DNA of 64,000 nt from Thermodesulfobacterium sp. TA1 (lineage in GTDB: Bacteria > Desulfobacterota > Thermodesulfobacteria > Thermodesulfobacteriales > Thermodesulfobacteriaceae). The position numbers and the translations under genes were made by a program. Of this stretch, positions 18,472 to 28,377 are shown in pieces. The notes beneath the pieces were generated by a model. The model saw only the letters and a list, made by a program, of their open reading frames with translations, had not been told where the DNA came from and made no database searches. Numbering within the stretch: position 1 is the first letter of the stretch; each line of letters opens with the position of its first letter. The stretch is from the NCBI RefSeq assembly GCF_008630935.1, contig NZ_CP043908.1, forward strand, positions 868,001-932,000. Direction: 5' to 3'.

Positions 18472-19878
18472 ATGGCTAAGGTAATTACTCGTTTTCCCCC
18501 AAGCCCAACAGGGCACCTTCATTTAGGCGGTGCAAGAACTGCCCTTTTTAACTGGCTTTATGCAAGGCATCATAAAGGTAAATTTATTTTAAGGTTAGAA
18601 GATACCGATAGAGAAAGATCTAAAGAGGAATATGTGGTCTCTATATTAGAGGCTTTAAAATGGCTTGGGCTTGACTGGGATGAAGGACCTTATTTTCAAA
18701 GTCAAAGACTCGAATTATATCAGAAGTATGCCCAAAAACTTTTTGAGGAAGGAAAAGCCTATTACTGTGAATGCCCTAAAGAGGTTTTAGAAGAGAAGAA
18801 GAAAAAAATGCTTGAAAGCGGACAAAAACCAAGGTATGACAAAACATGTAAAGATAAAAACTTAGGACCAGGCGAGGGTAGGGCTTTAAGGATTAAAGCC
18901 CCTGAATTTGGTGAAATCATATTTGAAGACCTTTTAAGAGGAAAGATTGTTTTTCCCGCAGAAGAAGTGGACGATTTTGTAATACTTCGCTCAGACGGTA
19001 CCCCCACTTATCAGTTTGCGGTAGTGATAGATGACATTACCATGGGTATAACCCATGTAATAAGAGGAGATGATCATATCTCTAATACCCCAAAACAATT
19101 AATTATTTATCAAGCCTTTGGGGTTGAACCTCCTAAGTTTGCTCATATTCCGATGGTGCTTGGACCTGACGGGGCTAAACTTTCAAAAAGGCACGGTGCT
19201 AAGTCTATTCTTGAGTATAGAGAAGCAGGTTTTTTACCTAATGCGTTGATAAACTATCTGGCAAGGCTTGGCTGGGGTTTTGGAGATCAAGAATACTTTA
19301 CCGTTGAAGAATTAATAGAAAAGTTTGACATCAAAAACGTAAACCTTTCTCCTGCAAGGTTTGACCCAGACAAACTTTTAGCAGTCAACGCCTATTGGAT
19401 AAAAGTTAGCAACAATCAATTTTTACTTGCACACCTAAAACCTTTCCTCTCAAAAAAATATGACCTTACTCGATTTCCTGAAGAATATTTATTGGAGGCT
19501 ATAGAGACCGTAAAAACCAGAGGAAAAACCTTAGTAGAACTTGCAGAGATGATGGATTTTTATTTAGTAGAAGAGATCTCTTATGACGAAAAAGGAGCCA
19601 AAAAGTTTCTCATACCTCAAATGGTTCCTGTATTAGAAAAGGTCTGTAAAGACTTGGAAAATCTACCTTTAGAAGATAAAACCTTAGAAGAATATTTTAG
19701 AAGTTTAGCAGAAGCCTATGGTTTTAAGTTAAAAGACATAGCTCAAGCCATCAGAATAGCCCTTACTGGAAAAACGGTAAGCCCAGGACTTTTTGAAATC
19801 ATAAGAGTTTTGGGAAAGGAAAGAACAATTTCTCGTATTAAGAAAGCTTTAAATTACATTTTTGAAAATAGTTTTTAA
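18472..19878 (+). CDS. gltX: Glutamyl-tRNA synthetase
   Basis: Class I aminoacyl-tRNA synthetase charging tRNA-Glu. The HIGH-type motif appears as PPSPTGHLHLGGAR near residues 9-22 and KMSKS as KLSKRHG near residue 245. An alternative TTG precedes the ATG by one codon; the ATG at 18472 is preferred because AAAGGGAGGA (18456-18465) is then optimally spaced. The product is 468 aa, normal for bacterial GluRS. The stop is only 2 bp from the stop of the convergent DUF3108 gene, leaving no space for a terminator. Confidence 0.97.
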   Translation: MAKVITRFPPSPTGHLHLGGARTALFNWLYARHHKGKFILRLEDTDRERSKEEYVVSILEALKWLGLDWDEGPYFQSQRLELYQKYAQKLFEEGKAYYCECPKEVLEEKKKKMLESGQKPRYDKTCKDKNLGPGEGRALRIKAPEFGEIIFEDLLRGKIVFPAEEVDDFVILRSDGTPTYQFAVVIDDITMGITHVIRGDDHISNTPKQLIIYQAFGVEPPKFAHIPMVLGPDGAKLSKRHGAKSILEYREAGFLPNALINYLARLGWGFGDQEYFTVEELIEKFDIKNVNLSPARFDPDKLLAVNAYWIKVSNNQFLLAHLKPFLSKKYDLTRFPEEYLLEAIETVKTRGKTLVELAEMMDFYLVEEISYDEKGAKKFLIPQMVPVLEKVCKDLENLPLEDKTLEEYFRSLAEAYGFKLKDIAQAIRIALTGKTVSPGLFEIIRVLGKERTISRIKKALNYIFENSF

Positions 19879-19880
19879 AT

Positions 19881-21032
19881 CTATTTTACTACCTCTTTAA
19901 GTTTACCGACTAAGCTGCCTAAAAGGGGGAGTTTCCCCCTTATTTCTAAAGGATATCTTTCGTCTTTTAACAGATAGACCCGAACTTCTCTATTTCTGCT
20001 TAAAAGCTCGCTGGTTTCTGGAAGTCTAACCTTTAATTCTAAACAAATTTTTTCTTTATTTTGATAAGCACATTGGATTTCCTTATAAGAAGAAACCTTT
20101 ACCAACTTCCTTTCTTCTTTTACATAGATTGGGAACTCTACTCTGGGTTGGCTTAGATAATCGTTTAACCAAGATTTTATAAAAGAGGAAAGTTCATCAT
20201 AAATAGGATAGGCTAAGTTAAAGGTTTCTCCTGGTTTATCTGATTTTAAATCTTTTTTTACTAAAACTATTCCTTTTTCTTTTTCAAAAAAGATAAGTTT
20301 TTTCCTTTCCTTTTCTCGGTCCTTTGAATAAACGATTGTTTTCCATGGATTACCTTGTTCATCTACCCAGGTTTCCCATTTGGCATAATAAGGATAGATG
20401 GTATTTCCTAAACCAGTAGTGTAAACAACCGCCGTATATTTAGCCCCTTCTATCTGGATAACCGTTTCTCCTAACTTAAAAGGTCCGTAGAAAATCTCGT
20501 AAACAAGTCTTTTAGGTAAAGACACATTTTCTTTAGAACCAATGGGTGAAGAAGGTTCTAAGTTTTGGGTTTGTGAAGAAAGCCCTTCTTCAGAAGGGCT
20601 TTTGGCAAAACCAGATTGAATTTGAGACCCATTAGATGGTTCTGAGTTTTGGGCTTCCAATCCAATTTTTTCTTCAGAAGGATTTACGAAAGGATTAGAT
20701 TGAGGCGGGGACGAAGACTCTTGAGAAGAGGCGGGGAAGGCTTGATTGAAGGATTCAGGTTCATGGGTTTTAAGCTCACTCTTAGGGGTAGGTGTTGCAG
20801 TTTTTTTAGAAAATTCCTTTTTAGCTAGTTTTTGTTTATTTTGAAAAGCGTATCTATCCTCTTTAGAAAAAGATATGTTTTCTAAGTTAAAAAATTCTTC
20901 TAAATAAAAATTGAAAAACTCCTTAGTATTAGGGGTTAACACTAAAAAAATAAAGAAAAATGTATGAAATAACAATGACAAACTAAATGCAGAAACAAAA
21001 GGTTTAAATCTTTTTTTTATGTAAGCACTCAT
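19881..21032 (-). CDS. DUF3108-domain protein with TonB-like N-terminal anchor
   Basis: A 383-aa envelope protein. Residues ~15-35 are a single hydrophobic segment after a basic start, as in TonB-like anchors. Residues ~75-165 are a Ser/Pro/Gln/Asn-rich linker with imperfect short repeats (QNSEPS, QNLEPS; EEKIGL, SEEGLS). The C-terminal ~220 residues fit DUF3108, a beta-rich periplasmic domain of unknown function: LVYEIFYGPFKLGETVIQIEG followed by YTTGLGNTIYPYYAKWETWVDE. It is divergent from rpsT. A role in lipid or envelope handling is only inferred. Confidence 0.75.
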   Translation of the reverse strand: MSAYIKKRFKPFVSAFSLSLLFHTFFFIFLVLTPNTKEFFNFYLEEFFNLENISFSKEDRYAFQNKQKLAKKEFSKKTATPTPKSELKTHEPESFNQAFPASSQESSSPPQSNPFVNPSEEKIGLEAQNSEPSNGSQIQSGFAKSPSEEGLSSQTQNLEPSSPIGSKENVSLPKRLVYEIFYGPFKLGETVIQIEGAKYTAVVYTTGLGNTIYPYYAKWETWVDEQGNPWKTIVYSKDREKERKKLIFFEKEKGIVLVKKDLKSDKPGETFNLAYPIYDELSSFIKSWLNDYLSQPRVEFPIYVKEERKLVKVSSYKEIQCAYQNKEKICLELKVRLPETSELLSRNREVRVYLLKDERYPLEIRGKLPLLGSLVGKLKEVVK

Positions 21033-21062
21033 CGATTTTTAGCAAAAGTTTTTATACAAACC

Positions 21063-21090
21063 TTGACAAAATTATATTTTACTATAAATT
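21063..21090 (+). promoter_or_regulatory. Probable promoter of rpsT and tRNA-Ala(CGC)
   Basis: TTGACA at 21063-21068 is a perfect -35 box. The -10 is less certain: TATAAA (21083-21088) gives a 14-bp spacer, TAAATT (21085-21090) a 16-bp spacer. The rpsT start follows at 21130 after a strong GGAAAGGGAGGGG ribosome-binding region. Confidence 0.5.
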
Positions 21091-21129
21091 TTAATCCAAA
21101 ACTTAACAAAGGAAAGGGAGGGGAATAAA

Positions 21130-21411
21130 GTGCCACATCACAAGTCTGCTAAGAAGGCTTTAAGACAGAGCGAAAAAAGAAGGCTAAGAAACAAGGCCTT
21201 TAAAAGTAGGGTTAAAACTGAGATTAAAAAGTTTTTAAACTATTTAAACTCCAAAGAATTAGAAAAAGCTGAATCGCAATTAAGAGGCGTTCAAAGTTTG
21301 ATTCATAAAGGGGTCTCAAAAGGAATTTTTCATTGGAAAAAGGCTGCTAACAAAATTTCTAAGCTTTTTAAAAAGTTTGAATCAGCCAAAATCAAAGCTA
21401 CTACCCACTAA
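21130..21411 (+). CDS. rpsT: 30S ribosomal protein S20
   Basis: A 93-aa very basic helical protein binding 16S rRNA in the body of the 30S subunit. The start HKSAKKALRQSEKRRLRNKA, the RVKTEIKKF segment and the C-terminal KGVSKGIFHWKKAANKISKL are S20 hallmarks. Translation starts at GTG (21130), supported by the GGGAGGGG sequence 6-12 bp upstream and by the family N-terminus. A tRNA-Ala gene starts 6 bp after the stop, so both are probably on one transcript. Confidence 0.96.
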   Translation: MPHHKSAKKALRQSEKRRLRNKAFKSRVKTEIKKFLNYLNSKELEKAESQLRGVQSLIHKGVSKGIFHWKKAANKISKLFKKFESAKIKATTH

Positions 21412-21417
21412 AGATAA

Positions 21418-21494
21418 GGGGATGTAGCTCAGCCTGGGAGAGCGCCGGAATCGCACTCCGGAGGTCGGGGGTTCGAATCCCCTCATCTCCACCA
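21418..21494 (+). tRNA. tRNA-Ala (anticodon CGC)
   Basis: A complete cloverleaf: acceptor GGGGATG/CATCTCC, D arm GCTC/GAGC, anticodon stem CCGGA/TCCGG around loop ATCGCAC (anticodon CGC, codon GCG), T arm GGGGG/CCCCT with TTCGAAT, and an encoded ACCA end. The G3-U70 pair that defines alanine identity is present. It follows rpsT by 6 bp. Confidence 0.97.
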
Positions 21495-21804
21495 GGAGAA
21501 TCAAATAATTTGGTTGTTTAGTAATCTTATTATAAAAGTTTATAATCATAAGTCTTTTAACTAAGTTTCTTGTTTTTTACAACCTCTTTAACCTTTTTAA
21601 ATCTCCTTCAAATTGTTTATAAAACTAAGTTGTCCTTTTTACGTTTTACAGGTTAAAAAATGTTAAAAACTCTCTAGTAGAAAAGAGCTACTTGTTACAT
21701 TTTAGTTTTTTCCATTAGTTTTAAAAATACAAACACCGTTTAAAAAGTTTTTGACAATTTAAAAAATTTTTGGTATATTTATAAAAACTTATTAAGGTGT
21801 TTTT
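21495..21804. other. 310-bp intergenic region between tRNA-Ala and the ppiD-like gene
   Basis: Strongly AT-rich and without a convincing reading frame on either strand. The only clear element is the promoter at 21751-21779. No good hairpin followed by a T-tract was seen after the tRNA, so the terminator of the rpsT-tRNA transcript was not located. Confidence 0.6.
21751..21779 (+). promoter_or_regulatory. Strong sigma70-type promoter of the ppiD-like gene
   Basis: TTGACA (21751-21756), a 17-bp spacer and TATATT (21774-21779) give a near-consensus promoter. The start codon at 21805 is 25 bp downstream, with AAGGTG as a modest ribosome-binding site. Confidence 0.75.
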
Positions 21805-23613
21805 ATGTTTGATTTTTTAAGAAAAGGCGCTACTTCAGTTTTTGCTAAAACTTTTTTAGCTGTCATTATCCTCGTTTTCGTTTTTTGGGGTATCGGAAGT
21901 TTTGTTACTTCCGAAAGAGACTTAGTCGCTAAGGTGAACGGAATCCCTATTACCGCTAAGGAATTTCAAGAATTTTATAATTTCCAGTTATTTCGTTTAA
22001 AGCAGGCCTTTGGTGAAATCAACGAAGAAGACCTTAAGAAATTAAACCTTAAAAAACAAGTCCTTGACGAACTTATCAAGATGAAACTTTTAGAAGACTA
22101 TGCTAAGAAATTAGGAATAAAAGTTTTACCAGAAGAGGTTAGTCTTAGTATAGCTCAAATACCTTCTTTCCAAGAAAACGGAAGGTTTAGCCCTCAAAAA
22201 TATCAGATGGTCTTAAAAGAATTAGGCACAACCCCTAAATTTTTTGAAAAATTAATTTATTATGACATCGTGCAGCAAAGATTAGAATTAGTTCTTACTA
22301 CCCCTATCGTAGTCTCTGACGAAGAAGTTAAGGATTATTTAACCTTTTCTAAACAAGAATTAGACCTGTTAGAAGGGGTTTTACCTTTAAAAACCTGCAT
22401 AGAAAAGATAAGTTATACAGAAAAAGACTTAGAAAACTATTATCTTGCCCATAGAGATATTTATAAAGAAGAAGAAAAGGTTAAGCTGATTTATTTGGTT
22501 GTGCCTTATGAAACCTCGGTTGAGGTAACCGAGGCTGAGGCTAAGAGGTTTTATGAACAAAATTTAGACCGGTTTAGAAAGCCTTTTAGGGCTAAGATTA
22601 AAACCTTGATAGTTGAAGGTACAGATGACGCTTCTTTAAAAAAAGCACAAAAGCTTAAAAGTGAGATAAAAAGCCTAAACGACCTTAAGATTGAAGCTAG
22701 ATGGGTAGAAGAGGGTGCTCTACCAGATGAGATCAAATTAGTCCTTAAGCAGGCTAAGGAAGGTCAAATTTTAGGGCCTTTCAAAGTTTCTTCAGGTTAT
22801 ATAATAATAGGGGTTGAGGCTGTCAAGCCAGAAGGGGTGGCCTCTTTTGATGAGGTAAAAGGAGATATCTATAAGTTTCTTAAAACTGAGAAAATAAGAA
22901 AAGTTACCCAAGAAAAGGTTAACAAAATTTATTCTGAAATCATGAAGGAGAATGATCTAAAAGTATGGGCTGAAAAAAATAAAATAAAACTTTTAGAGAC
23001 CGATTGGCTTACTAAAAAAGACTTTTTAAATCTTTTTCAAAATCCCCAAGTAGCTAAAAAGGTATTTGAAGCTCCCAAAAGGGAGTTTTTAGCCCCTTTT
23101 GAAACTTCTAAGGGTTTTGTTATTTTAGAGGTTTTTGACAAAAAACCTGCAAGGTCTTTAGAGTTTGCCGAGGTAAAAGAAAAGGTTAAACAGGACTATC
23201 TGGCTAATAAAGGTAAAGAGCTTTGTGAACAAAAGGTTAAATCCTTTTTAGAAAAAGCTAAAGCTCAAAAAGAGATTGCCAAAGAAATTTTTGAAAAAGA
23301 AGGTTTTACAGTAAAAGAACACCGTTTAACCAGGTTGCAGGCCTCTCAACTATTTTCTCCTAACGTAGCTCAACTTTTTGCTACTGTAGGTGCTCCAAAG
23401 TTGATAGAAAGTTTTACTTGGGAAAAAGATGAGCTCAAAGTTTTTGCCGTAAAAGCCATTAAAAACTTTAATGGAACGATTTCTAATATAGAAATCCAAC
23501 AAACGGGTTCAACCCTTTTAGCCCAAAAAAGAGACAAATGGTTTAAAAATTGGTATCAAAATCTTTTAAAGGCTTCTAAAATAAAAACTTATTCTCTATT
23601 TGAAAAGTTTTAG
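21805..23613 (+). CDS. PpiD/SurA-type membrane-anchored peptidylprolyl isomerase / chaperone
   Basis: A 602-aa periplasmic folding factor. The N-terminus MFDFLRKGATSVFAK followed by one transmembrane helix (residues ~16-35) and SFVTSERDLVAKVNGIPIT is characteristic of PpiD. A SurA_N-like helical chaperone region runs to about residue 200, then a parvulin-like rotamase domain at about 225-345 (FRKPFRAKIKTLIVEG ... VSSGYIIIGVEAV) and a second, more diverged repeat near 375-450 (APFETSKGFVILEVFDKKPA). It probably assists outer-membrane and secreted proteins. The gene is monocistronic or weakly linked to carB (47-bp gap). Confidence 0.87.
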   Translation: MFDFLRKGATSVFAKTFLAVIILVFVFWGIGSFVTSERDLVAKVNGIPITAKEFQEFYNFQLFRLKQAFGEINEEDLKKLNLKKQVLDELIKMKLLEDYAKKLGIKVLPEEVSLSIAQIPSFQENGRFSPQKYQMVLKELGTTPKFFEKLIYYDIVQQRLELVLTTPIVVSDEEVKDYLTFSKQELDLLEGVLPLKTCIEKISYTEKDLENYYLAHRDIYKEEEKVKLIYLVVPYETSVEVTEAEAKRFYEQNLDRFRKPFRAKIKTLIVEGTDDASLKKAQKLKSEIKSLNDLKIEARWVEEGALPDEIKLVLKQAKEGQILGPFKVSSGYIIIGVEAVKPEGVASFDEVKGDIYKFLKTEKIRKVTQEKVNKIYSEIMKENDLKVWAEKNKIKLLETDWLTKKDFLNLFQNPQVAKKVFEAPKREFLAPFETSKGFVILEVFDKKPARSLEFAEVKEKVKQDYLANKGKELCEQKVKSFLEKAKAQKEIAKEIFEKEGFTVKEHRLTRLQASQLFSPNVAQLFATVGAPKLIESFTWEKDELKVFAVKAIKNFNGTISNIEIQQTGSTLLAQKRDKWFKNWYQNLLKASKIKTYSLFEKF

Positions 23614-23660
23614 CTAAAAATTTTTTAAGTTTTAAACGATAAAGATAAAAGGGGAGGAAT

Positions 23661-26600
23661 ATGCCTAAAAGAACAGACATAAAAAAGATTTTAATTATAG
23701 GTTCAGGGCCTATTGTCATAGGTCAAGCTTGTGAGTTTGATTATTCAGGAAGTCAGGCATGTAAAGCTTTAAAAGAAGAGGGTTATGAAATAGTTTTAGT
23801 TAACTCCAATCCAGCAACCATCATGACAGACCCTGAAATGGCAGATCACACTTATATAGAGCCATTATGTCCTGAGGTAATAGAATATATCATAAAAGAA
23901 GAACGGCCTGATGCGTTGCTTCCTACCTTAGGTGGACAGACAGGTTTAAACATTGCTTTTGCTTTAGCCAAGAAAGGGGTGCTTGAAAAATACAAAGTCG
24001 AATTAATAGGAGCTAACGCTAAAGCTATAGAAAAGGCTGAAAGTCGAGAACATTTTAGAAAGGCGATGGAAAACATCGGACTAAAGGTGCCTAAGAGTTT
24101 AATCATCACTTCCTTAAATGAAATAGAAAAAGCCGTTAAAGAACTTGGTTTTCCGATCATCGTAAGGCCTAGTTTTACCTTAGGAGGAACAGGAGGAGGA
24201 GTAGCTTATAACATAGAAGAGTTAAGAGAAATCACAGAAAAAGGCTTAGAGATGTCCCTTATCCATCAGGTGATGTTAGAGGAGTCAGTGCTTGGATGGA
24301 AAGAGTTTGAGCTTGAAGTTATGAGAGATTTTAAGGATAATGTGGTTATCATCTGTTCTATAGAAAACTTTGATCCCATGGGGGTTCATACCGGCGATTC
24401 TATCACCGTAGCACCGGCTCAAACCCTTACAGATTTAGAATACCAGAGGATGAGAAGTGCTGCTCAGGCTATCATTCGAGAGATAGGGGTAGAAACAGGA
24501 GGGTCAAACATTCAGTTTGCGGTTAATCCTAAAAACGGAGACATGGTTGTTATCGAGATGAACCCCAGAGTTTCCAGGTCTTCGGCTTTAGCCAGTAAAG
24601 CTACCGGATATCCTATAGCTAAAATCGCTGCTAAACTGGCGATAGGTTATACCTTAGACGAACTACCTAATGATATAACCAAAGAGACTAAAGCTGCTTT
24701 TGAGCCAACCATAGACTATGTGGTGGTTAAGATTCCCAGGTTTACTTTTGAGAAGTTTTCAGAATCTCCAGATGAACTTACTACTTCTATGAGGTCTGTA
24801 GGAGAGACGATGGCCATAGGTAGGACCTTTAAAGAGGCTTTGCAAAAGGCTATTGCAGGTCTTGAGATAGGAAGATTTGGGTTTGGAGCCGACGGAAAGT
24901 CTCCTTCAGATCAAGGAGTAGTCCTTCCTAAGGAGGTTATTAAAGAAAAACTGGTTAAACCTAACAGTCAAAGGTTGTTTTATATAAGAGAGGCTTTTAA
25001 AGCCGGATTTAGTGTTGAAGATATCTATAATCTTACCTACATAGACCCATGGTTTCTTTATCATCTAAAAGAAATTTTTGATAAAAGCGAAGAGATAAAA
25101 GGTAGACCTTTAGAAACTTTAACCGTAGAAGAGATTAGAGAACTGAAACAAATGGGATTTACAGACTATCAAATAGGTTTTCTCACCAACACTGACCCTC
25201 ATAAAGTAAGACAATATAGACAATCCTTGGGAGTAAAATCGACTTTTAAACTTATAGATACTTGTGCTGCTGAATTTGAAGCCTATACCCCTTATTTTTA
25301 TTCTACCTATGAGGTAGAAAACGAAGGTAGGGCTACTAAAAACAAAAAGGTCCTAATCATAGGAGGAGGGCCTAATAGAATAGGGCAAGGTATCGAATTT
25401 GATTATTGTTGTGTGCATGCCTCTTTAGCCTTAAAAGAAAAAGGGGTTGAAGCCATAATGGTAAATTCAAACCCTGAAACCGTTTCCACAGATTATGACA
25501 TTTCAACCAGGCTATACTTTGAACCCCTGACCTTAGAACATATTCTTAACATCTATGAAGAAGAAAATCCTGATGGAGTAATCGTTCAGTTTGGAGGACA
25601 AACTCCTTTAAACCTTGCAGTACCTCTTTATAAACATGGTGTAAAGATCTTAGGTACTTCTCCGGAAAACATAGACAGGGCAGAAAATAGAGAAAAATTT
25701 GAGCAGCTTTTAGAAAAGTTAAACCTAAAAAGACCTAAAGCAGGCACCGCTTATAGCGAAGAAGAGGCCATCAAAGTAGCTAATAGCATTGGATATCCTT
25801 TACTTGTTCGTCCTTCTTATGTATTAGGTGGTAGGGCCATGCGAATAGTCTACTCTGAAGAAGATCTTAAAGATTTTATCTCTGCTGCGGTCAAGGTAAA
25901 CCCTGAACATCCTATTTTAATCGATAAATTTTTAGAAGATGCTATAGAGATAGACGTAGATGCTATTTCAGATGGGGAAACCGTGGTAGTAGCAGGTATC
26001 ATGGAGCATATAGAAGAAGCAGGCATTCATTCCGGAGATTCTGCCTGTATCCTACCCCCTCTTCACATAGCCCCAAGACTTTTAAACGAGATAAAGGAAG
26101 CCACCAAATTATTAGCTAAAGAGTTAGAAGTAAAGGGACTCATAAACATTCAATTTGCCATCAAAGATGATGAACTTTATGTGTTAGAGGTTAATCCCAG
26201 AGCCTCAAGAACTGTGCCTTTTGTATCTAAGGCCATCGGGGTTCCTTTAGCCAAACTCGCAACCTGGATCATGTTAGGATACTCTTTAAAAGACATCGGA
26301 TTTACTAAAGAGGTTATACCACCTTATTATTGCGTAAAAGAGGTGGTTTTTCCTTTTAAAAGGTTTCCTAAGGTTGATGTAATACTTGGCCCTGAGATGA
26401 AGTCTACAGGTGAGGTAATGGGTATAGATTGGGACCCAGCTTTAGCCTATGCCAAAGCTCAACTTGCCGCCGGGATGAAACTTCCTGTCTCTGGAACGGT
26501 TTTTATTTCAGTAAAAGATGAAGATAAACCTCTTGTCATCCCAATAGCTAAAACCTTACAAGAATTAGGGTTTAATTTAATAGGTACAGAAGGAACCTGT

Positions 26601-26915
26601 AAGTTTCTCTCATCCTTTGGAATAAAGATAAAAGAGGTTCCTAAGATTTCTGACCTTAAAAGGCCTAATATCTTAGATCTTATCAAAAATAAAGAAATAG
26701 TTCTTGCCATCAATACAGCCAAAGGTAAGGAAAGTAAAGAAGATGCCTATCTTATCAGAAGATATACCATGGAGTTAGACATACCTTATGCTACTACCCT
26801 TTCTTGTGCAAGGGCTATGGTTGAAAGCATTAAACGTCTAAAGATGAAATCTCTCTCTTTCTCATCTCTACAAAAATACTACAACTATCTTGATTATAAA
26901 TTTTATAAAAGATAA
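23661..26915 (+). CDS. carB: Carbamoyl-phosphate synthase large subunit
   Basis: Makes carbamoyl phosphate from bicarbonate, ammonia (supplied by CarA) and two ATP, for arginine and pyrimidine synthesis. The 1084-aa protein has the two homologous halves expected: [19 protein letters not shown] and [19 protein letters not shown] open the preATP-grasp domains, each followed by an ATP-grasp domain ([24 protein letters not shown]) with [18 protein letters not shown] and [16 protein letters not shown]. The C-terminal ~130 residues are the MGS-like allosteric domain. No carA is in the window. A GGGGAGG site precedes the ATG. The last 13 bp overlap birA on the other strand. Confidence 0.97.
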   Translation: MPKRTDIKKILIIGSGPIVIGQACEFDYSGSQACKALKEEGYEIVLVNSNPATIMTDPEMADHTYIEPLCPEVIEYIIKEERPDALLPTLGGQTGLNIAFALAKKGVLEKYKVELIGANAKAIEKAESREHFRKAMENIGLKVPKSLIITSLNEIEKAVKELGFPIIVRPSFTLGGTGGGVAYNIEELREITEKGLEMSLIHQVMLEESVLGWKEFELEVMRDFKDNVVIICSIENFDPMGVHTGDSITVAPAQTLTDLEYQRMRSAAQAIIREIGVETGGSNIQFAVNPKNGDMVVIEMNPRVSRSSALASKATGYPIAKIAAKLAIGYTLDELPNDITKETKAAFEPTIDYVVVKIPRFTFEKFSESPDELTTSMRSVGETMAIGRTFKEALQKAIAGLEIGRFGFGADGKSPSDQGVVLPKEVIKEKLVKPNSQRLFYIREAFKAGFSVEDIYNLTYIDPWFLYHLKEIFDKSEEIKGRPLETLTVEEIRELKQMGFTDYQIGFLTNTDPHKVRQYRQSLGVKSTFKLIDTCAAEFEAYTPYFYSTYEVENEGRATKNKKVLIIGGGPNRIGQGIEFDYCCVHASLALKEKGVEAIMVNSNPETVSTDYDISTRLYFEPLTLEHILNIYEEENPDGVIVQFGGQTPLNLAVPLYKHGVKILGTSPENIDRAENREKFEQLLEKLNLKRPKAGTAYSEEEAIKVANSIGYPLLVRPSYVLGGRAMRIVYSEEDLKDFISAAVKVNPEHPILIDKFLEDAIEIDVDAISDGETVVVAGIMEHIEEAGIHSGDSACILPPLHIAPRLLNEIKEATKLLAKELEVKGLINIQFAIKDDELYVLEVNPRASRTVPFVSKAIGVPLAKLATWIMLGYSLKDIGFTKEVIPPYYCVKEVVFPFKRFPKVDVILGPEMKSTGEVMGIDWDPALAYAKAQLAAGMKLPVSGTVFISVKDEDKPLVIPIAKTLQELGFNLIGTEGTCKFLSSFGIKIKEVPKISDLKRPNILDLIKNKEIVLAINTAKGKESKEDAYLIRRYTMELDIPYATTLSCARAMVESIKRLKMKSLSFSSLQKYYNYLDYKFYKR

Positions 26916-27703
26916 AGAATTTCTCCTGTTGAAACTTCTATAGGACCTTCTTCTGAAATTAGGACTAATTTCCCTGAAGAGGTAATGTCTATAGCTTGGG
27001 CTATCAAATAATCATCCCGATCTATGTTATACCCATAGGCTACACACCTTCCCAAGGTATCAGAAAAGTTTTTAAAATCTTCTATAATCAAATTAGGTAA
27101 GTGCTCTTCCTCAAGGTGCTTTTGTTCAAACCACCTTAAAAATCCAAAATAATACCTTAACCAATGGATTAAGACTTCTAAAACTTCTAAAACAGGTATT
27201 TCTTTTTTTAACAAATTTCTAAAACTTTCAGAAGGTATACCTTTGGGAAGAGGATTGTTAATGTTTAATCCTATACCTATAATATACCAATCGTTAAATC
27301 TTTCGATCAATACCCCACCGATTTTTTTACCGTTTACATGTAGGTCGTTTATCCACTTAACTTTAGCTTGATAAATACCAAAATATCGAGCACATCTTAC
27401 CATGGCAAGTCCAGGTATGAATGACACTAAAGAGGCATGATTTTCTAAAAATTCATCATATAAACTTAAGGCTACCCAAAGCCCACCTTTTTCCGCAAAC
27501 CATTTTCTGTCAAACCTACCTTTAGCCTCTAAAAGAAGATCTCCTCTTACTATCCTTCCGTTAGCTGTTCTTGGATACAATTTAATAAGGTCTTTAGAGG
27601 TTTGGATAGCCCGTGAAAGGGTAGGGAAATGCCAAACTTCTCTACCTATTTCTGGAAAAAATTCTGAAAAGTCTAAATTTAAAAATGAGGTTAAAGAGGC
27701 CAC
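26903..27703 (-). CDS. birA: Biotin--[carboxyl carrier protein] ligase (class I, no HTH domain)
   Basis: Attaches biotin to the acceptor lysine of carboxyl carrier domains. The 266-aa protein lacks the N-terminal DNA-binding domain of E. coli BirA, so it is a simple ligase and not a repressor. Recognisable pieces are [15 protein letters not shown], a diverged form of the GRGRxGRxW biotin-binding loop, [19 protein letters not shown], and [11 protein letters not shown]. It is the last gene of the purA-acc operon and overlaps the biotinyl-like gene by 13 bp, next to its probable substrate. Confidence 0.9.
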   Translation of the reverse strand: MASLTSFLNLDFSEFFPEIGREVWHFPTLSRAIQTSKDLIKLYPRTANGRIVRGDLLLEAKGRFDRKWFAEKGGLWVALSLYDEFLENHASLVSFIPGLAMVRCARYFGIYQAKVKWINDLHVNGKKIGGVLIERFNDWYIIGIGLNINNPLPKGIPSESFRNLLKKEIPVLEVLEVLIHWLRYYFGFLRWFEQKHLEEEHLPNLIIEDFKNFSDTLGRCVAYGYNIDRDDYLIAQAIDITSSGKLVLISEEGPIEVSTGEILYLL

Positions 27704-28350
27704 TCTTCTTTGATACGAGAAACTATCTTTTCTAAATAGGGAAGTTGTTCCTCAGGACAGAGTCCAAGCAAAGGTTGTTCCCTTTCAACCAGTTGAAAGG
27801 GTTTGAAATAAACCCGATAAATAAGAAAAGTGCCTTCCGCATTTAGGAAAATAGGGGTTTCGCGTTTCATAAACGTCATAATCAAGAGTTCATCCCCTTT
27901 TTTGACTTTTACTTTGTGTAGTCCTTCTTTTTCTATCTTAGCTGTTAACAAAGGGCTTAAAACATACTTTGCTGTTTCTGGAGCCTTGATGATGTAAAGA
28001 GCTGACATTAAAACTTCGGAAATTACCTCTTCTTGAGAAAGAGGATGTTTAATTTCAAGTATCGTTTCTTCAGCTTCAACAAACCTTCCCAGAAGGTCTG
28101 TTCTTAAATTTTGCACCCAACCATCGATATAGGCCCTTATAGTTTTTAAATTTTTCTCTCTTTCCAACACAAAAAGGGGAGTTCCTGGTTTTTCTAACCA
28201 TTTACCTGAAGGACCTTTTACTTCATCTCCTTCTTTAACCAAAAATTCTCTGATATAACCAGTATGTATCGTATTCACTTTAAAAATTTTATATGGATTA
28301 CTTTTAAATTTTTGAAGCATACGATTTAAATGTTCATATTCTATCCTCAT
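27691..28350 (-). CDS. Two-domain biotinyl/lipoyl-like carrier protein, candidate BCCP
   Basis: A 219-aa protein located between the carboxyltransferase and the biotin ligase. The C-terminal part (about 130-197) fits a biotinyl domain: VKKGDELLIMTFMKRE, with Lys162 at the position of the biotinyl lysine, then AEGTF and EREQPLLGL spaced as in carrier domains. The usual AMKM is changed to FMKR. Residues 25-100 look like a second, more decayed copy (VKEGDEVKGPSG, RAYIDGWVQNL, EETILEI). By position and shape this is the likely carboxyl carrier of this acetyl-CoA carboxylase, but the family is not one I recognise with certainty. Confidence 0.65.
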   Translation of the reverse strand: MRIEYEHLNRMLQKFKSNPYKIFKVNTIHTGYIREFLVKEGDEVKGPSGKWLEKPGTPLFVLEREKNLKTIRAYIDGWVQNLRTDLLGRFVEAEETILEIKHPLSQEEVISEVLMSALYIIKAPETAKYVLSPLLTAKIEKEGLHKVKVKKGDELLIMTFMKRETPIFLNAEGTFLIYRVYFKPFQLVEREQPLLGLCPEEQLPYLEKIVSRIKEEWPL

Positions 28351-28377
28351 GGTTTAATCCTTGTTGTTTAGCATTTT

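Noticed and set aside
21495-21750. Possible small RNA downstream of tRNA-Ala
   Set aside because: Only AT-rich sequence with weak, unstable pairing; no promoter-terminator pair was seen.
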